64,000 bases of DNA from the NCBI RefSeq assembly GCF_003860345.1, contig NZ_CP034179.1:806001-870000 (forward strand). The letters run 5' to 3'. Source of the DNA: Caenibius tardaugens NBRC 16725 (GTDB lineage Bacteria; Pseudomonadota; Alphaproteobacteria; Sphingomonadales; Sphingomonadaceae). The notes below the pieces were generated by a model that ran no database searches, was not told where the DNA came from, and was given only the letters and a program-made list of their open reading frames with translations. Each line of letters starts with the position of its first letter. Within the stretch, counting starts at the first letter, position 1. This document shows positions 26,801 to 34,269 of the stretch, one piece after another. The translations under genes and the position numbers were made by a program.

Positions 26801-27897
26801 ATCGCGCCGGGACCGAGGCGCGTGGGGCTGAATTTCGGCAGCCAGCCGTGTAGGCCGCGCAGCGACGCGGGCACGCCGCCCTCCGCCGTGATCAGCCCGA
26901 CGATGCGACCAACGAGATGGCGCGCGCGGGGATGGCGGTCGACATGACGTGCGAGCCAGCGCGCCCCGAGAAATTCAGCGACGGTCCGGTGCAGCGGCGC
27001 AAACTGTCCCGCTGCGCCCGGTATAGCTCGGAATAGGTTGCTGCGCGCTACTGCCGTCATCGCACCGAGATCGGCCAGCTCGGACAAATCAGAAATTTTC
27101 AGGTCGCTTGAGCTGCCGCCTTTGACCGCGATTCCCGTTGCGCCGGTAATCAGCATCGTCGCCATGATCGCGCCGGCTGCATCGAGTGCGGCGTCTTCGG
27201 ACAGAGCGTCGACGCCCTTGCCTTTATACCGGGCATTTGGCTCTTGCCGAAGCTGCGCGACGGCCTGTTGATATAGACCGGCTCGAGTCTGCGGTAGCTC
27301 GCCGTCGGCTTTCAGGATCGCGGCGACGAAGTCCAGATAGAGCGGATTCTGGAAGAACTCTTCTAGGTCCGCCTGTTTCAACGCGTAGATCGCCTCACGG
27401 GCTTTGTCCTTGTCCGCCCGCCGTTCAAGGGCCGCGATCGCTTCGTTCTCGCTCAACAATTCCAGATCTAGGGTGAGCGGGGAGACGCCATATTCCTCGG
27501 CGATGTCCAACTTGCCGGTCACGCCCTGCCATTCGGCAGACCGGCAGGACAGGATGAAGGGTGGTTTGCCGCATGCAATCAATTTGGTCAGGACATTGTG
27601 AAGCGGGTCGCCCTCCTTGATCGAAGCTACTTCATCGAGGCCGTCGATCACCAAACGCTGGTTCGCGAATTTGCTACCATCCGGCTGTCGCAGCAGGCTG
27701 GTGGCGCGGATGAACCAAAGGCCGTCGACCTTGCCGAGTTCCTCCATTAGCCAGGTCTTGCCCATTCCCGGATCGCCTAGGATGACGACCGGCACTGAAA
27801 ATCGCGACACGATATCCTGATCGCGGACCTTCTGCGTTTTCAGCGCGTCATCGATCCAGCTGAGCGTGCGCGGAATATAGTCTCGCGCCTCGCTCAT
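23833..27897 (-). CDS. STAND/NACHT-type NTPase with nuclease-like C-terminus
   Basis: A 1354-residue protein. The N-terminal NTPase has Walker A GDPGMGKT at residues 41-48, Walker B RLVIDGLDEV at 81-90 and a sensor-like FILSCRSAEW near 114-123. Some 900 residues of helical repeat-like sequence follow. The last ~100 residues contain D1258 and E1264-C-K1266 (GDISVPLECKGQW), a PD-(D/E)XK-type core, then YVVFWFGAD. This order, a sensor NTPase with repeats and a nuclease, is that of Avs-like and other STAND antiphage proteins, although the nuclease is usually at the other end. It is the central gene of a four-gene operon with ATGA overlaps on both sides. Phage sensing is inferred, not shown. Confidence 0.78.
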   Translation of the reverse strand: MSEARDYIPRTLSWIDDALKTQKVRDQDIVSRFSVPVVILGDPGMGKTWLMEELGKVDGLWFIRATSLLRQPDGSKFANQRLVIDGLDEVASIKEGDPLHNVLTKLIACGKPPFILSCRSAEWQGVTGKLDIAEEYGVSPLTLDLELLSENEAIAALERRADKDKAREAIYALKQADLEEFFQNPLYLDFVAAILKADGELPQTRAGLYQQAVAQLRQEPNARYKGKGVDALSEDAALDAAGAIMATMLITGATGIAVKGGSSSDLKISDLSELADLGAMTAVARSNLFRAIPGAAGQFAPLHRTVAEFLGARWLARHVDRHPRARHLVGRIVGLITAEGGVPASLRGLHGWLPKFSPTRLGPGAIERDPYGIIRYGDGDGLSSDQARDLIVSLRRLSKFEPWFRGGYGATESTSGLAQHALLEDIRAIITDERETVAFRSLFTEVLVGSDLVSDLRDELTAILFDPKRAYRERRDAGMALAKAPRDGFDWPDALTRLLKSKQHDCQRLAAELLDDIGFDVIPDALIARIILEHARLFQEKDRESRTFGSFFRLERDFPDQRIAAVLDALAGKVLPKLDPKKWWGDGYDERWSEFAGLVRKLISRQLAHDASAVSPEQLRNWLGMIEREYRRNDEEVQAIADHLRLDDRLRRGVQRLALLDQTRDPHFFGRSFHLTRISSGFGMTDDDARLLLIELVARNDPADRESWMALVSHFRAEGVIPPAIRQLARPYARGDQELIDFLTRKPGRSKLEDWEIKDRKNRRAREKREAANKAKVRKQYTANIAAVRSGELGWIVNPARAYLAMFSDLERKGAPEGRIEEWLGPEIRDAALEGFEAVLHRSDLPTADQIARDYAESRVWNFIYPMLAGAGRRHLAGEGFDGLPAELVSALLLGCEQELLSGREQFDGLEEALRGHLQRDPVAYEAHWRRKMEPMFEHQRTHVQGLYRFVRTESERPLSSKLSREWLERHPNLSHDIEHELASALIAPVEAEGERLDGLRAIAKARLAAMSQDSDRYRYWRGIQYGFDFDEAVKAFPEPAKLDRKWLWHLSQTFYNRFGDKEGRLSPSLEQLEWLVQVFRLLWPYANRPAGVTSGDDNPWDATQLLEWAVFQIAKDPSDHASRILRALRDAPEDGYTGTIQSAIATQRRSRLEANFTTPPLATYKAILCDSGQPQNAADVQAIVLSELAFLQERLRGDALNPVNNFYDDAGKPRDENACRDQMLIALGPALPFNIQMPPEVAMPQGNRSDGAFSFGDISVPLECKGQWHNDVWNAAATQLDRFYSIEHKAAKKGIYVVFWFGADAPPGKRLKLPPHGAPKPDSALDMQLALQALLPIERRADIAIVVLDLTRP

Positions 27898-29081
27898 GCC
27901 TGCACCGCCGCGCTGATTTCGTTCATTGCTGTGGCCAGCGGCATCGCTTCCACCCCGCCACGCATGGGAAACCGTTCGCGTCCTTTATGGACAAGCAAGC
28001 GGCGCTCTGCGCTCAAGTCGTCGGCGGCATTGTGAAAGCCTCGGTCGATCGTCGGGGCACTGGATAGCTTGATTTCGATGGCCCAGCATTTTCCCGGCGC
28101 GAATTCCAGCACGAGGTCGGCTTCGGCGCCGCCGCTGGAGCGGTAGAAGTAGGGCTTCGCTCTGCCGAACGATGCCCCGACCAGGTTCTCGATGACGAAG
28201 CCTTCCCAGCTCTTTCCAGCCACCGAATGGCGACGAACATCTTCGCTCTGGCGCAAATCGAGGAGCGCATGGAGCAGCCCGCTGTCGCGGATAAAGGGCC
28301 GAGGGGATTTGACGAGCCGCTTGCCGCTGTTGACTGACCACGGCCGCAGGACGCGAACCAGCAGCAGCTTTTCGAACATGTCGAGATAGCGTGCCGCCGT
28401 ATGCCCGCTGACGCCCAGGGATCGCGCATATCGTTCCGCGTTGAAGAGTTCCCCCTGATCATTCGCGAGCATTCGCCAGAAACGGTCGATCTGCTCGGTG
28501 TCGACATTGAAGCCGAATTGCGGAAGGTCGCGCTCTAGATACGTCTGAATGAAATCGCGGCGCCATTGCAGGCTCGCTTCCCCATCAAGGCGAACATAGC
28601 TCGGCGGAAAGCCGCCTTGCAGCCACAGCCGATCGAGCGAGGCCTCATCCTGGCGTTCGACCTCTCTTGCGTTAAGCGGACCCAGTTCAAGGTAGCTGAT
28701 TCGACCGGAAAGGCTCTCCGACGACTGACGAAGCAAGTCCATTGAAGCGGAACCTAAGATCAGGAATTTTCCGCCAGCACCGGCCATCCGCCGTCGGTGG
28801 TCGATCTGTCCGCGCAGAACGCGGAATATTTCGGGCGCGCGTTGAATCTCATCCAGAACGATGAGTTCCTTGGCATGGGCGGTGAAATAGGCATCGGGAT
28901 CATCAAGTAGCCGGCGGTCTTCCGGGCGTTCGAGATCTAGGTATTTAGCGGCACCCTCGGCGCTATCTGCGATCTGGCGGGCGAGCGTAGTTTTTCCGAC
29001 CTGGCGCGGCCCGAGCAATACTACGCTGTCAAATTGGTCTATCCGTTTTGTCAGGAGGGAGAGAATTTCGCGACTGAGCAT
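27894..29081 (-). CDS. AAA+ ATPase with DUF4143 (first gene of operon)
   Basis: A 395-residue AAA_14/DUF4143 protein when started at ATG 29081 (MLSREILSLL). An in-frame GTG at 29141 would add 20 residues without family support. Walker A GPRQVGKT is at about residues 24-31 and Walker B is LIVLDEIQRAPEIFRVL. A DNA-binding-like middle section is followed by YFYRSSGGAEADLVLEF...CWAIEIK, again a D...E-x-K nuclease-like core. Its stop overlaps the start of the STAND gene (ATGA at 27894-27897). No clear ribosome site is seen at 29081, leaving the start uncertain. It leads the operon; the promoter should lie in 29082-29325. Confidence 0.84.
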   Translation of the reverse strand: MLSREILSLLTKRIDQFDSVVLLGPRQVGKTTLARQIADSAEGAAKYLDLERPEDRRLLDDPDAYFTAHAKELIVLDEIQRAPEIFRVLRGQIDHRRRMAGAGGKFLILGSASMDLLRQSSESLSGRISYLELGPLNAREVERQDEASLDRLWLQGGFPPSYVRLDGEASLQWRRDFIQTYLERDLPQFGFNVDTEQIDRFWRMLANDQGELFNAERYARSLGVSGHTAARYLDMFEKLLLVRVLRPWSVNSGKRLVKSPRPFIRDSGLLHALLDLRQSEDVRRHSVAGKSWEGFVIENLVGASFGRAKPYFYRSSGGAEADLVLEFAPGKCWAIEIKLSSAPTIDRGFHNAADDLSAERRLLVHKGRERFPMRGGVEAMPLATAMNEISAAVQA

Positions 29082-29325
29082 TCGTGCAAAATAGATATGG
29101 TAGTTCAGATTTGCAAGGATACTGATTGCGTTTGAATGCACTAGCGCGCGCGAGCGCCGGACACATCAAATCCAGCAATGAATGTCGGCTTACCGCAACA
29201 TCGCACGCAATAGAGGACTTTCCGGATCGTCCGCGTAGCCGCCATTCCGTCGATTAAATTGCGCATGGCCAAGCGGGAATTTTGACCCGCTTTCCTACCT
29301 CCAGCAGATCGCGATCAGCCCTCCT

Positions 29326-29886
29326 TCAATCAGCACCTTTGTTCAATTTCTGGATAAGCTTACGACGCTTGGAGGTTTGCGGCTGAGTTGGCTTAACAGC
29401 ACCTGCGCTGCTGTTGTTTTTCGCAGCAGACGCGCGCCCGGCTTTGCGGCCTGTTGCATCGTTGCCCCGTCCGGTTGGTATCCGCCCCAGACCATTCTGT
29501 TTCGCAATAGCCCCACGTTGTGCAGCATAGTTGGGCGCAACCAGCGCATGATCTGCGGGCAAGCCCCAACGCGCCCGGTATTCCTCCGATGTGAGCCCGT
29601 GCTCCGCTCCAAGATGGCGTTTAAGCATCTTCATCTTCCTGCCGCATTCAAGGCAAGCCACATGATCAGGCCTGATGGATGCGCGGATCGACACAGCAGG
29701 CTCCAGCGGCACTTGCTGTACAACCGGCTCTGCCCCCAGACCGGACAGCGCATCGAACACGCGCGTGATCAACGCAGACACCTGATCGATGGCAACATCA
29801 TTGTTGCTGACATGTGCTGCAACAATATCGGACGTCAGCGTGATCAGCTCTTCCCGATCATGCATGCTCTGTGTCATCGAAATCAC
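29326..29886 (-). CDS. MucR/Ros-family transcriptional regulator
   Basis: A 186-residue protein with the prokaryotic zinc-finger core: CLECGRKMKMLKRHLGAEHG, then LTSEEYRARWGLPADHALVAPNYAAQR (about residues 79-128), diagnostic of MucR/Ros. These bind AT-rich DNA and act as global or element-borne regulators in alphaproteobacteria. The C-terminal extension is rich in Ala, Lys and Asn and probably unfolded. Position next to the serine recombinase suggests it belongs to the same mobile element. Confidence 0.9.
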   Translation of the reverse strand: MISMTQSMHDREELITLTSDIVAAHVSNNDVAIDQVSALITRVFDALSGLGAEPVVQQVPLEPAVSIRASIRPDHVACLECGRKMKMLKRHLGAEHGLTSEEYRARWGLPADHALVAPNYAAQRGAIAKQNGLGRIPTGRGNDATGRKAGRASAAKNNSSAGAVKPTQPQTSKRRKLIQKLNKGAD

Positions 29887-30134
29887 CTTTCATAACAAAT
29901 GATCGCATTGGCCATCAGATGGCCGTGATTGCGATCCTCTTGTCCCGTATGGAAAATACGCGCGCAAATCTTCGTGCGCGCTGCTCATTTCATTGGAATG
30001 GTGCCATAAGAGCAGGAAGTTTATCCCGCAAGTCCCCGAGCTCGTGCGGACCTGTTTCGCGACGGATTGCGATATCTCGATGCCTGATCCGACTAATCAT
30101 CGGCACGCTCCGCTTCCACCTCGCCTGCCAATGT

Positions 30135-31796
30135 TTACCCCGGCAGATATTTTGCTTCCTGCTCCCGCCAGTCTGATGGAACAGCACCTGTCGCCAGCAG
30201 TGCCTTGCTATCGACACCTGCGCGCAATCTCCCCTCTGTAATGGCATCGACAATATCGGGGGCAAGAAATGCAAGGCGCACCACCCGCGTGATATAGGAG
30301 GGGCTAAGCTGTTCGCGTCTGGCAAGGGCGGCAATATCGCAAGTACCGCTGCACAGTTCCTTCCACCAGCGCTGTGCCTTAACCAGAAGGCGGATCAATA
30401 CGGGATCGGGCAATGACGATGATGCCGTCATGCCGTCATCCTGTACAAGACGCACCACCATTCCGGTTCTGCGTAGCCGAGCTGGCACGTTGTGCCTGAT
30501 AGTATGCATTAACGCACTGCCATCTATCCCGAACAGATCTGCCAGCGCTGCGGCCCTGATTTCGATGGCGATGTGATCGGGGTGTACGACAATCCGTGTA
30601 ACGAGGGCCCGCATCTGCGCATTGCCCCATTCCAGCATCTGCTTTTGCCGCATCATGCTGTGGCCTGCGATACGGGCATAGACATCTGGGGTCACAGGCA
30701 AGCAGCACCGTTCCATAAGTATAGCCGGATCATCGATCAGGCTGGTGAGTTCTCTTATGACCACCTGTTCGATTTCCCTTGCGGGTAAGCGGATCGAAGT
30801 GGGGGATTGCGCATGATCCGCGCCGTTGGGCGCTCGTTGCGCATAATAGCGATAACGCTGCCGGCCTTTGTTTGTGTGCACCGCGATCAGGGGCGTGCCT
30901 GTCTCATCGAAGAGCAGGCCCGCCAGCAGGCTGGCACGCGCCTGTCGGTTCTGGCGCACACCTCTCACATTATCAGAAAGCTGCTGCTGCACCTTTTCCC
31001 ATGTCTCCCTCTCGATAATCGCGGGATGATTACCGGGATAGCGCGTGCCTTTGTGCGCGATATCCCCAGCATAGATGGGATTGCGCAGGATTGCGTAGAG
31101 CTGTCCCCGGGTAAACGCACATCCCCCATAGCGACGTCCCTTCCCCGTGACCCTTTGCGGGGTGTGAAGCCTGTCTCGTGCGAGTGTATCGGCAACCAGC
31201 CGCACATTGGTGAGCTTCAGATAGCGGGCGAAGATATCGCGCACCAGTGCAGCATGGTCTTCCTCAATGGCAAGGCTGCGTCCATCTGGCCGGTAACCCA
31301 GCGGCGGGATTCCACCCATCCACATGCCCCGTGCCTTCGAGGCTGCTATCTTGTCCCGGATACGTTCGGCGGTCACTTCCCGCTCGAACTGGGCAAAGGA
31401 CAACAGCATGTTGAGCGTCAGCCGTCCCATACTGGTGGTGGTGTTGAAGGACTGGGTAACAGACACAAAGCTCGTGCCCGCGGCATCGAAGGCTTCGACC
31501 AGCTTGGCAAAGTCGAGCAGGGAGCGCGTCAGCCGGTCGACCTTGTAGACCACGATGATATCGATCCGTCCTGCCGCAACATGGGCCAGCAGCCGCTGCA
31601 AGGCGGGCCGCTCCAGCGTTCCACCCGACAGGCCGCCATCATCATAGTCCTCCGGTATCAGTTGCCAGCCTTCGCTGGCCTGACTGAGAATATATGCGGC
31701 GCAGGCTTCACGCTGGGCATCAAGCGAGTTGAACCCCTGCTCCAGTCCCTCCTCGCTCGATTTGCGGGTATAGATCGCACACCGCACCGCTTTCAT
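30135..31796 (-). CDS. Large serine recombinase
   Basis: A 553-residue serine recombinase. The resolvase catalytic domain starts RCAIYTRKSSEEGLEQGFNSLDAQREAC, with the nucleophile Ser in YTRKS, followed by IIVVYKVDRLTRSLLD and MLLSFAQFEREVTAERIRDKI. A recombinase domain (GGIPPLGYRP...RLVADTLARDRLHTP) and the linker/zinc region complete the large-serine-integrase plan. Its start overlaps the DUF2924 stop by four bases. It likely integrates and excises the element carrying DUF3489-DUF2924-recombinase; the att sites were not identified. Confidence 0.93.
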   Translation of the reverse strand: MKAVRCAIYTRKSSEEGLEQGFNSLDAQREACAAYILSQASEGWQLIPEDYDDGGLSGGTLERPALQRLLAHVAAGRIDIIVVYKVDRLTRSLLDFAKLVEAFDAAGTSFVSVTQSFNTTTSMGRLTLNMLLSFAQFEREVTAERIRDKIAASKARGMWMGGIPPLGYRPDGRSLAIEEDHAALVRDIFARYLKLTNVRLVADTLARDRLHTPQRVTGKGRRYGGCAFTRGQLYAILRNPIYAGDIAHKGTRYPGNHPAIIERETWEKVQQQLSDNVRGVRQNRQARASLLAGLLFDETGTPLIAVHTNKGRQRYRYYAQRAPNGADHAQSPTSIRLPAREIEQVVIRELTSLIDDPAILMERCCLPVTPDVYARIAGHSMMRQKQMLEWGNAQMRALVTRIVVHPDHIAIEIRAAALADLFGIDGSALMHTIRHNVPARLRRTGMVVRLVQDDGMTASSSLPDPVLIRLLVKAQRWWKELCSGTCDIAALARREQLSPSYITRVVRLAFLAPDIVDAITEGRLRAGVDSKALLATGAVPSDWREQEAKYLPG

Positions 31797-32221
31797 GCTG
31801 CGACCTTCTTCTGCTTGAGGCCAAAGAAGGCTGGGCCTGACCAGCGCGTGCCCGTAATCGCGCGGGCCACTTCACTTAGGGAACGCCATTCCTTCCCCTG
31901 CCATGAAATGACGCCATCCTCACCTATCGTGACCTGATGAACCGTTCCATTCCATTCACGAACAAGACGCATGCCAGGCCGCGCTGGCCGTGTGGTTGTC
32001 TTGTCCATAGCAAGCTGATCCAGGCGTTGCCTGGTTATGCGAGAGATGCCTCCTGATACACTTGCCTGCAGCTCCCATGCGAGCGCCAGACGCAGCAGAC
32101 CGGCACTGACACGCGGCAACGGTTTTCCTGTGTGTCTGCCCCATGCCGCTTTCAACTCCCCGAAGGACAGGTCTTCGAGCAAGGCTACATCGTACGGCGC
32201 GGCCTTCCCCTTCCCCGTCAC
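31793..32221 (-). CDS. DUF2924 domain protein
   Basis: A 142-residue protein with the DUF2924 pattern: LKAAWGRHTGKPLPRVSAGLLRLALAWELQ, then RPGMRLVREWNGTVHQVTI and ISWQGKEWRSLSEVARAITGTRWSGPAFFGL. DUF2924 genes are regular partners of serine recombinases in phages and integrative elements, probably as DNA-binding accessory factors, but their activity is not known to me. It is coupled to its neighbours by four-base overlaps on both sides. Confidence 0.85.
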   Translation of the reverse strand: MTGKGKAAPYDVALLEDLSFGELKAAWGRHTGKPLPRVSAGLLRLALAWELQASVSGGISRITRQRLDQLAMDKTTTRPARPGMRLVREWNGTVHQVTIGEDGVISWQGKEWRSLSEVARAITGTRWSGPAFFGLKQKKVAA

Positions 32222-32649
32222 GCCGACTTCTCTAGGCGATAGCAGGTGTCGGGGCCAATTTTGCCGCGCACAATGACATGGCCCTTCCTGCGCAGACCCG
32301 TGAGCGCAGCGCGGATTGTGTGGGGTTGCCAGCCGGTAGCCGTCATCAATTGCGCCGATGTCGCGCCTTGCTCTGATTCAAGCAGCGTCAGGATCAGTGT
32401 CAGTTTGGTCGCTGGCTTGGGTGTTGAAGGCGCTGGCATCCCTGCATCCGGGGGCGACGCTGATACTTTGGGCAGGACAGATGGAACTGTCTGGTGCGCC
32501 TTATCACCCTGCCTGCGGGCTGACGGGGTCGCCGCCTCTTTCATGTCCGCACGCATGCGGGCCATACGTCGCACACGGCGTTTCTGACCGCTGGCCGGTT
32601 CAGCTTTATCTCTGACGGTAGGGTTCTTGTCTTTCTGCAGTCTTGTCAC
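32218..32649 (-). CDS. DUF3489 domain protein
   Basis: A 143-residue protein. The first ~75 residues are basic and low in complexity. The conserved DUF3489 part is at the end: TKLTLILTLLESEQGATSAQLMTATGWQPHTIRAALTGLRRKGHVIV, a winged-helix-like fold. It is first in a DUF3489-DUF2924-recombinase operon typical of alphaproteobacterial elements and may bind DNA to control or assist recombination. Confidence 0.82.
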   Translation of the reverse strand: MTRLQKDKNPTVRDKAEPASGQKRRVRRMARMRADMKEAATPSARRQGDKAHQTVPSVLPKVSASPPDAGMPAPSTPKPATKLTLILTLLESEQGATSAQLMTATGWQPHTIRAALTGLRRKGHVIVRGKIGPDTCYRLEKSA

Positions 32650-32946
32650 AGGTGGTCTCCATTAAGGGAGCCGCCTTATGCTGCTCCCACCACCTGCAGC
32701 CCCGCCAGTCCGAGCCGGTCAGGGTCACGAACCGCCGTTACAATCACCGCGATCCGTGAACATCACCATGCTCACTTTCCGCACCAAGTCGAATGGTTTG
32801 TGCGGGCACATCATTCAGCTTTGAACAATCAAACCTATTATTCAAATCTCGCGCTAGTTTCCCGGCACGACAGGCAAGGCAGTCGCATTTTGATGAAGTG
32901 AAACCGGGGGAATTAAAAATCCCATCCATGCGGAGATTATTGGCGT

Positions 32947-32973
32947 CATTCTCCGCAAAAAATGCGGAGAATG
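32947..32973. promoter_or_regulatory. Inverted repeat upstream of the Fic gene
   Basis: CATTCTCCGCA and TGCGGAGAATG form perfect 11-base arms around AAAAA. A further half copy, TTTGCGGAGAAT, lies at about 32983-32994. The CTCCGC/GCGGAG core repeats, suggesting a binding site for a regulator of the Fic gene, possibly Fic itself or a partner. Confidence 0.5.
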
Positions 32974-32992
32974 TGGTTGCCTTTTGCGGAGA

Positions 32993-33039
32993 ATATATGT
33001 CATAATTTCCGCAAGAGGTGCGGAAATTATGACATATAT
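32993..33039. promoter_or_regulatory. Perfect 21-base inverted repeat over the Fic start codon
   Basis: Arms 32993-33013 and 33019-33039 are exact reverse complements around the loop AGAGG, which also resembles a ribosome site. The predicted ATG at 33029 is inside the second arm, so an mRNA hairpin would hide the start codon, or a DNA-binding protein would cover it. Confidence 0.6.
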
Positions 33040-34153
33040 CCATGAGCGGCCCGAGTGGCCGATTTTTGAATGGCAGGCTGACGGATTGACCGCGCCGCTC
33101 GCGAATGTCCGCCATCGACAGGGCCGATTGATTGGCCGCATGGAAGGTCTGGGCTTCTCGCTCCGTAAGGAAGCCGTCCTCCATACCCTCACCGAAGACG
33201 TTCTGAAATCCAGCGAAATTGAAGGCGAGCAACTGGACAAGGAACAGGTGCGATCCTCTATCGCGCGCCGCCTTGGCATGGACATCGCCGGATTGATACC
33301 AGCCGAGCGCAATGTTGAGGGCGTCGTCGAGATGATGCTCGACGCCACGCAGAATTATAGCGAACCGCTAACAGAGGAACGGCTCTTTGCTTGGCACGCC
33401 TCTCTCTTCCCGACAGGCCGAAGCGGCATGACCAAGATCATCGTCGGCGGATGGCGCGATGACGCCTCAGGCACAATGCAGGTCGTATCAGGCCCCATCG
33501 GACGCGAGCGGGTTCATTATGAAGCCCCCGCTGCGCCCCGACTCCCCGCAGAAATGGCGGCGCTCCTTTATTGGATGGAGCATGAAACCGGGATCGATCC
33601 CGTCATCAAGGCGGGCCTTGCCCATCTATGGTTTGTTACCATCCACCCGTTCGAAGACGGAAACGGACGGATAGCCCGCGCGATTGCCGACCTCTATCTG
33701 GCCCGTTCCGAGCAAAGCCAGCAAAGATTCTACAGCATGTCATCCCAGATCAGGGCCGAGCGCAACCGCTACTATGACATGCTGGAGGCCACACAAAAGG
33801 GTGGCCTCGACGTGACAGAATGGCTGCGATGGTTTCTGGACTGCCTTGAGCGCGCCATTGTCCGGGCCGAGGAAACGCTCGCCTCAGTCATGGAAAAAGC
33901 GCGACTGTGGGATGCCATCAAAGGGCACCCCATCAGCGAAAGGCAGCGTCTTGTCATCAACAGATTGCTGGACGGCTTTGAGGGTAAGCTCACATCTTCC
34001 AAGTGGGCAAAGCTGGCGAAATGCTCGCAGGACACCGCCGCCCGCGACATCGACGACCTTGTGAAACGCGGCATCCTTGTCCGCAGCGAAGCCGGAGGAA
34101 GAAGCACCAGCTACACGTTGGTAATGCCCGTTGGGGACGCCGAAGCCCCATAA
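33029..34153 (+). CDS. Fic-family adenylyltransferase with DUF4172
   Basis: A 374-residue Fic protein. The N-terminal DUF4172 region includes LKSSEIEGEQLD (about 59-70), which fits the inhibitory motif S-x-x-x-E-G of self-restrained Fic enzymes. The catalytic loop HPFEDGNGRIAR is at about residues 206-217, complete with His and the anion-binding GNGR. A C-terminal winged helix (SSKWAKLAKCSQDTAARDIDDLVKRGIL) probably binds DNA. Fic enzymes usually AMPylate protein targets. ATG 33029 fits relatives better than the upstream in-frame codon at 32984, and it lies within a perfect palindrome. It is divergent from the DUF3489-recombinase operon. Confidence 0.92.
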   Translation: MTYIHERPEWPIFEWQADGLTAPLANVRHRQGRLIGRMEGLGFSLRKEAVLHTLTEDVLKSSEIEGEQLDKEQVRSSIARRLGMDIAGLIPAERNVEGVVEMMLDATQNYSEPLTEERLFAWHASLFPTGRSGMTKIIVGGWRDDASGTMQVVSGPIGRERVHYEAPAAPRLPAEMAALLYWMEHETGIDPVIKAGLAHLWFVTIHPFEDGNGRIARAIADLYLARSEQSQQRFYSMSSQIRAERNRYYDMLEATQKGGLDVTEWLRWFLDCLERAIVRAEETLASVMEKARLWDAIKGHPISERQRLVINRLLDGFEGKLTSSKWAKLAKCSQDTAARDIDDLVKRGILVRSEAGGRSTSYTLVMPVGDAEAP

Positions 34154-34196
34154 GGCAGGAAGCGAAAAGCTCAGTTCAAAAGCAAGAAAGAACGGG

Positions 34197-34229
34197 CTTA
34201 CCCCTTGCAGCGCAGGGGCCATCCACAGA
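34197..34229 (+). repeat. IS1111 right-end remnant
   Basis: Only the last ~33 bases of the IS1111-type element remain (TTACCCCTTGCAGCGCAGGG to the subterminal GGGGCCATCCAC), directly followed by TGACACCTCC, an IS6 tip variant. Confidence 0.7.
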
Positions 34230-34269
34230 TGACACCTCCCTACTGAAACCAGCGCCGGTACTGTCAGAG

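Noticed and set aside
30807-31937. 376-residue open frame on the plus strand
   Set aside because: Antisense of the serine recombinase; no ribosome site or domain.
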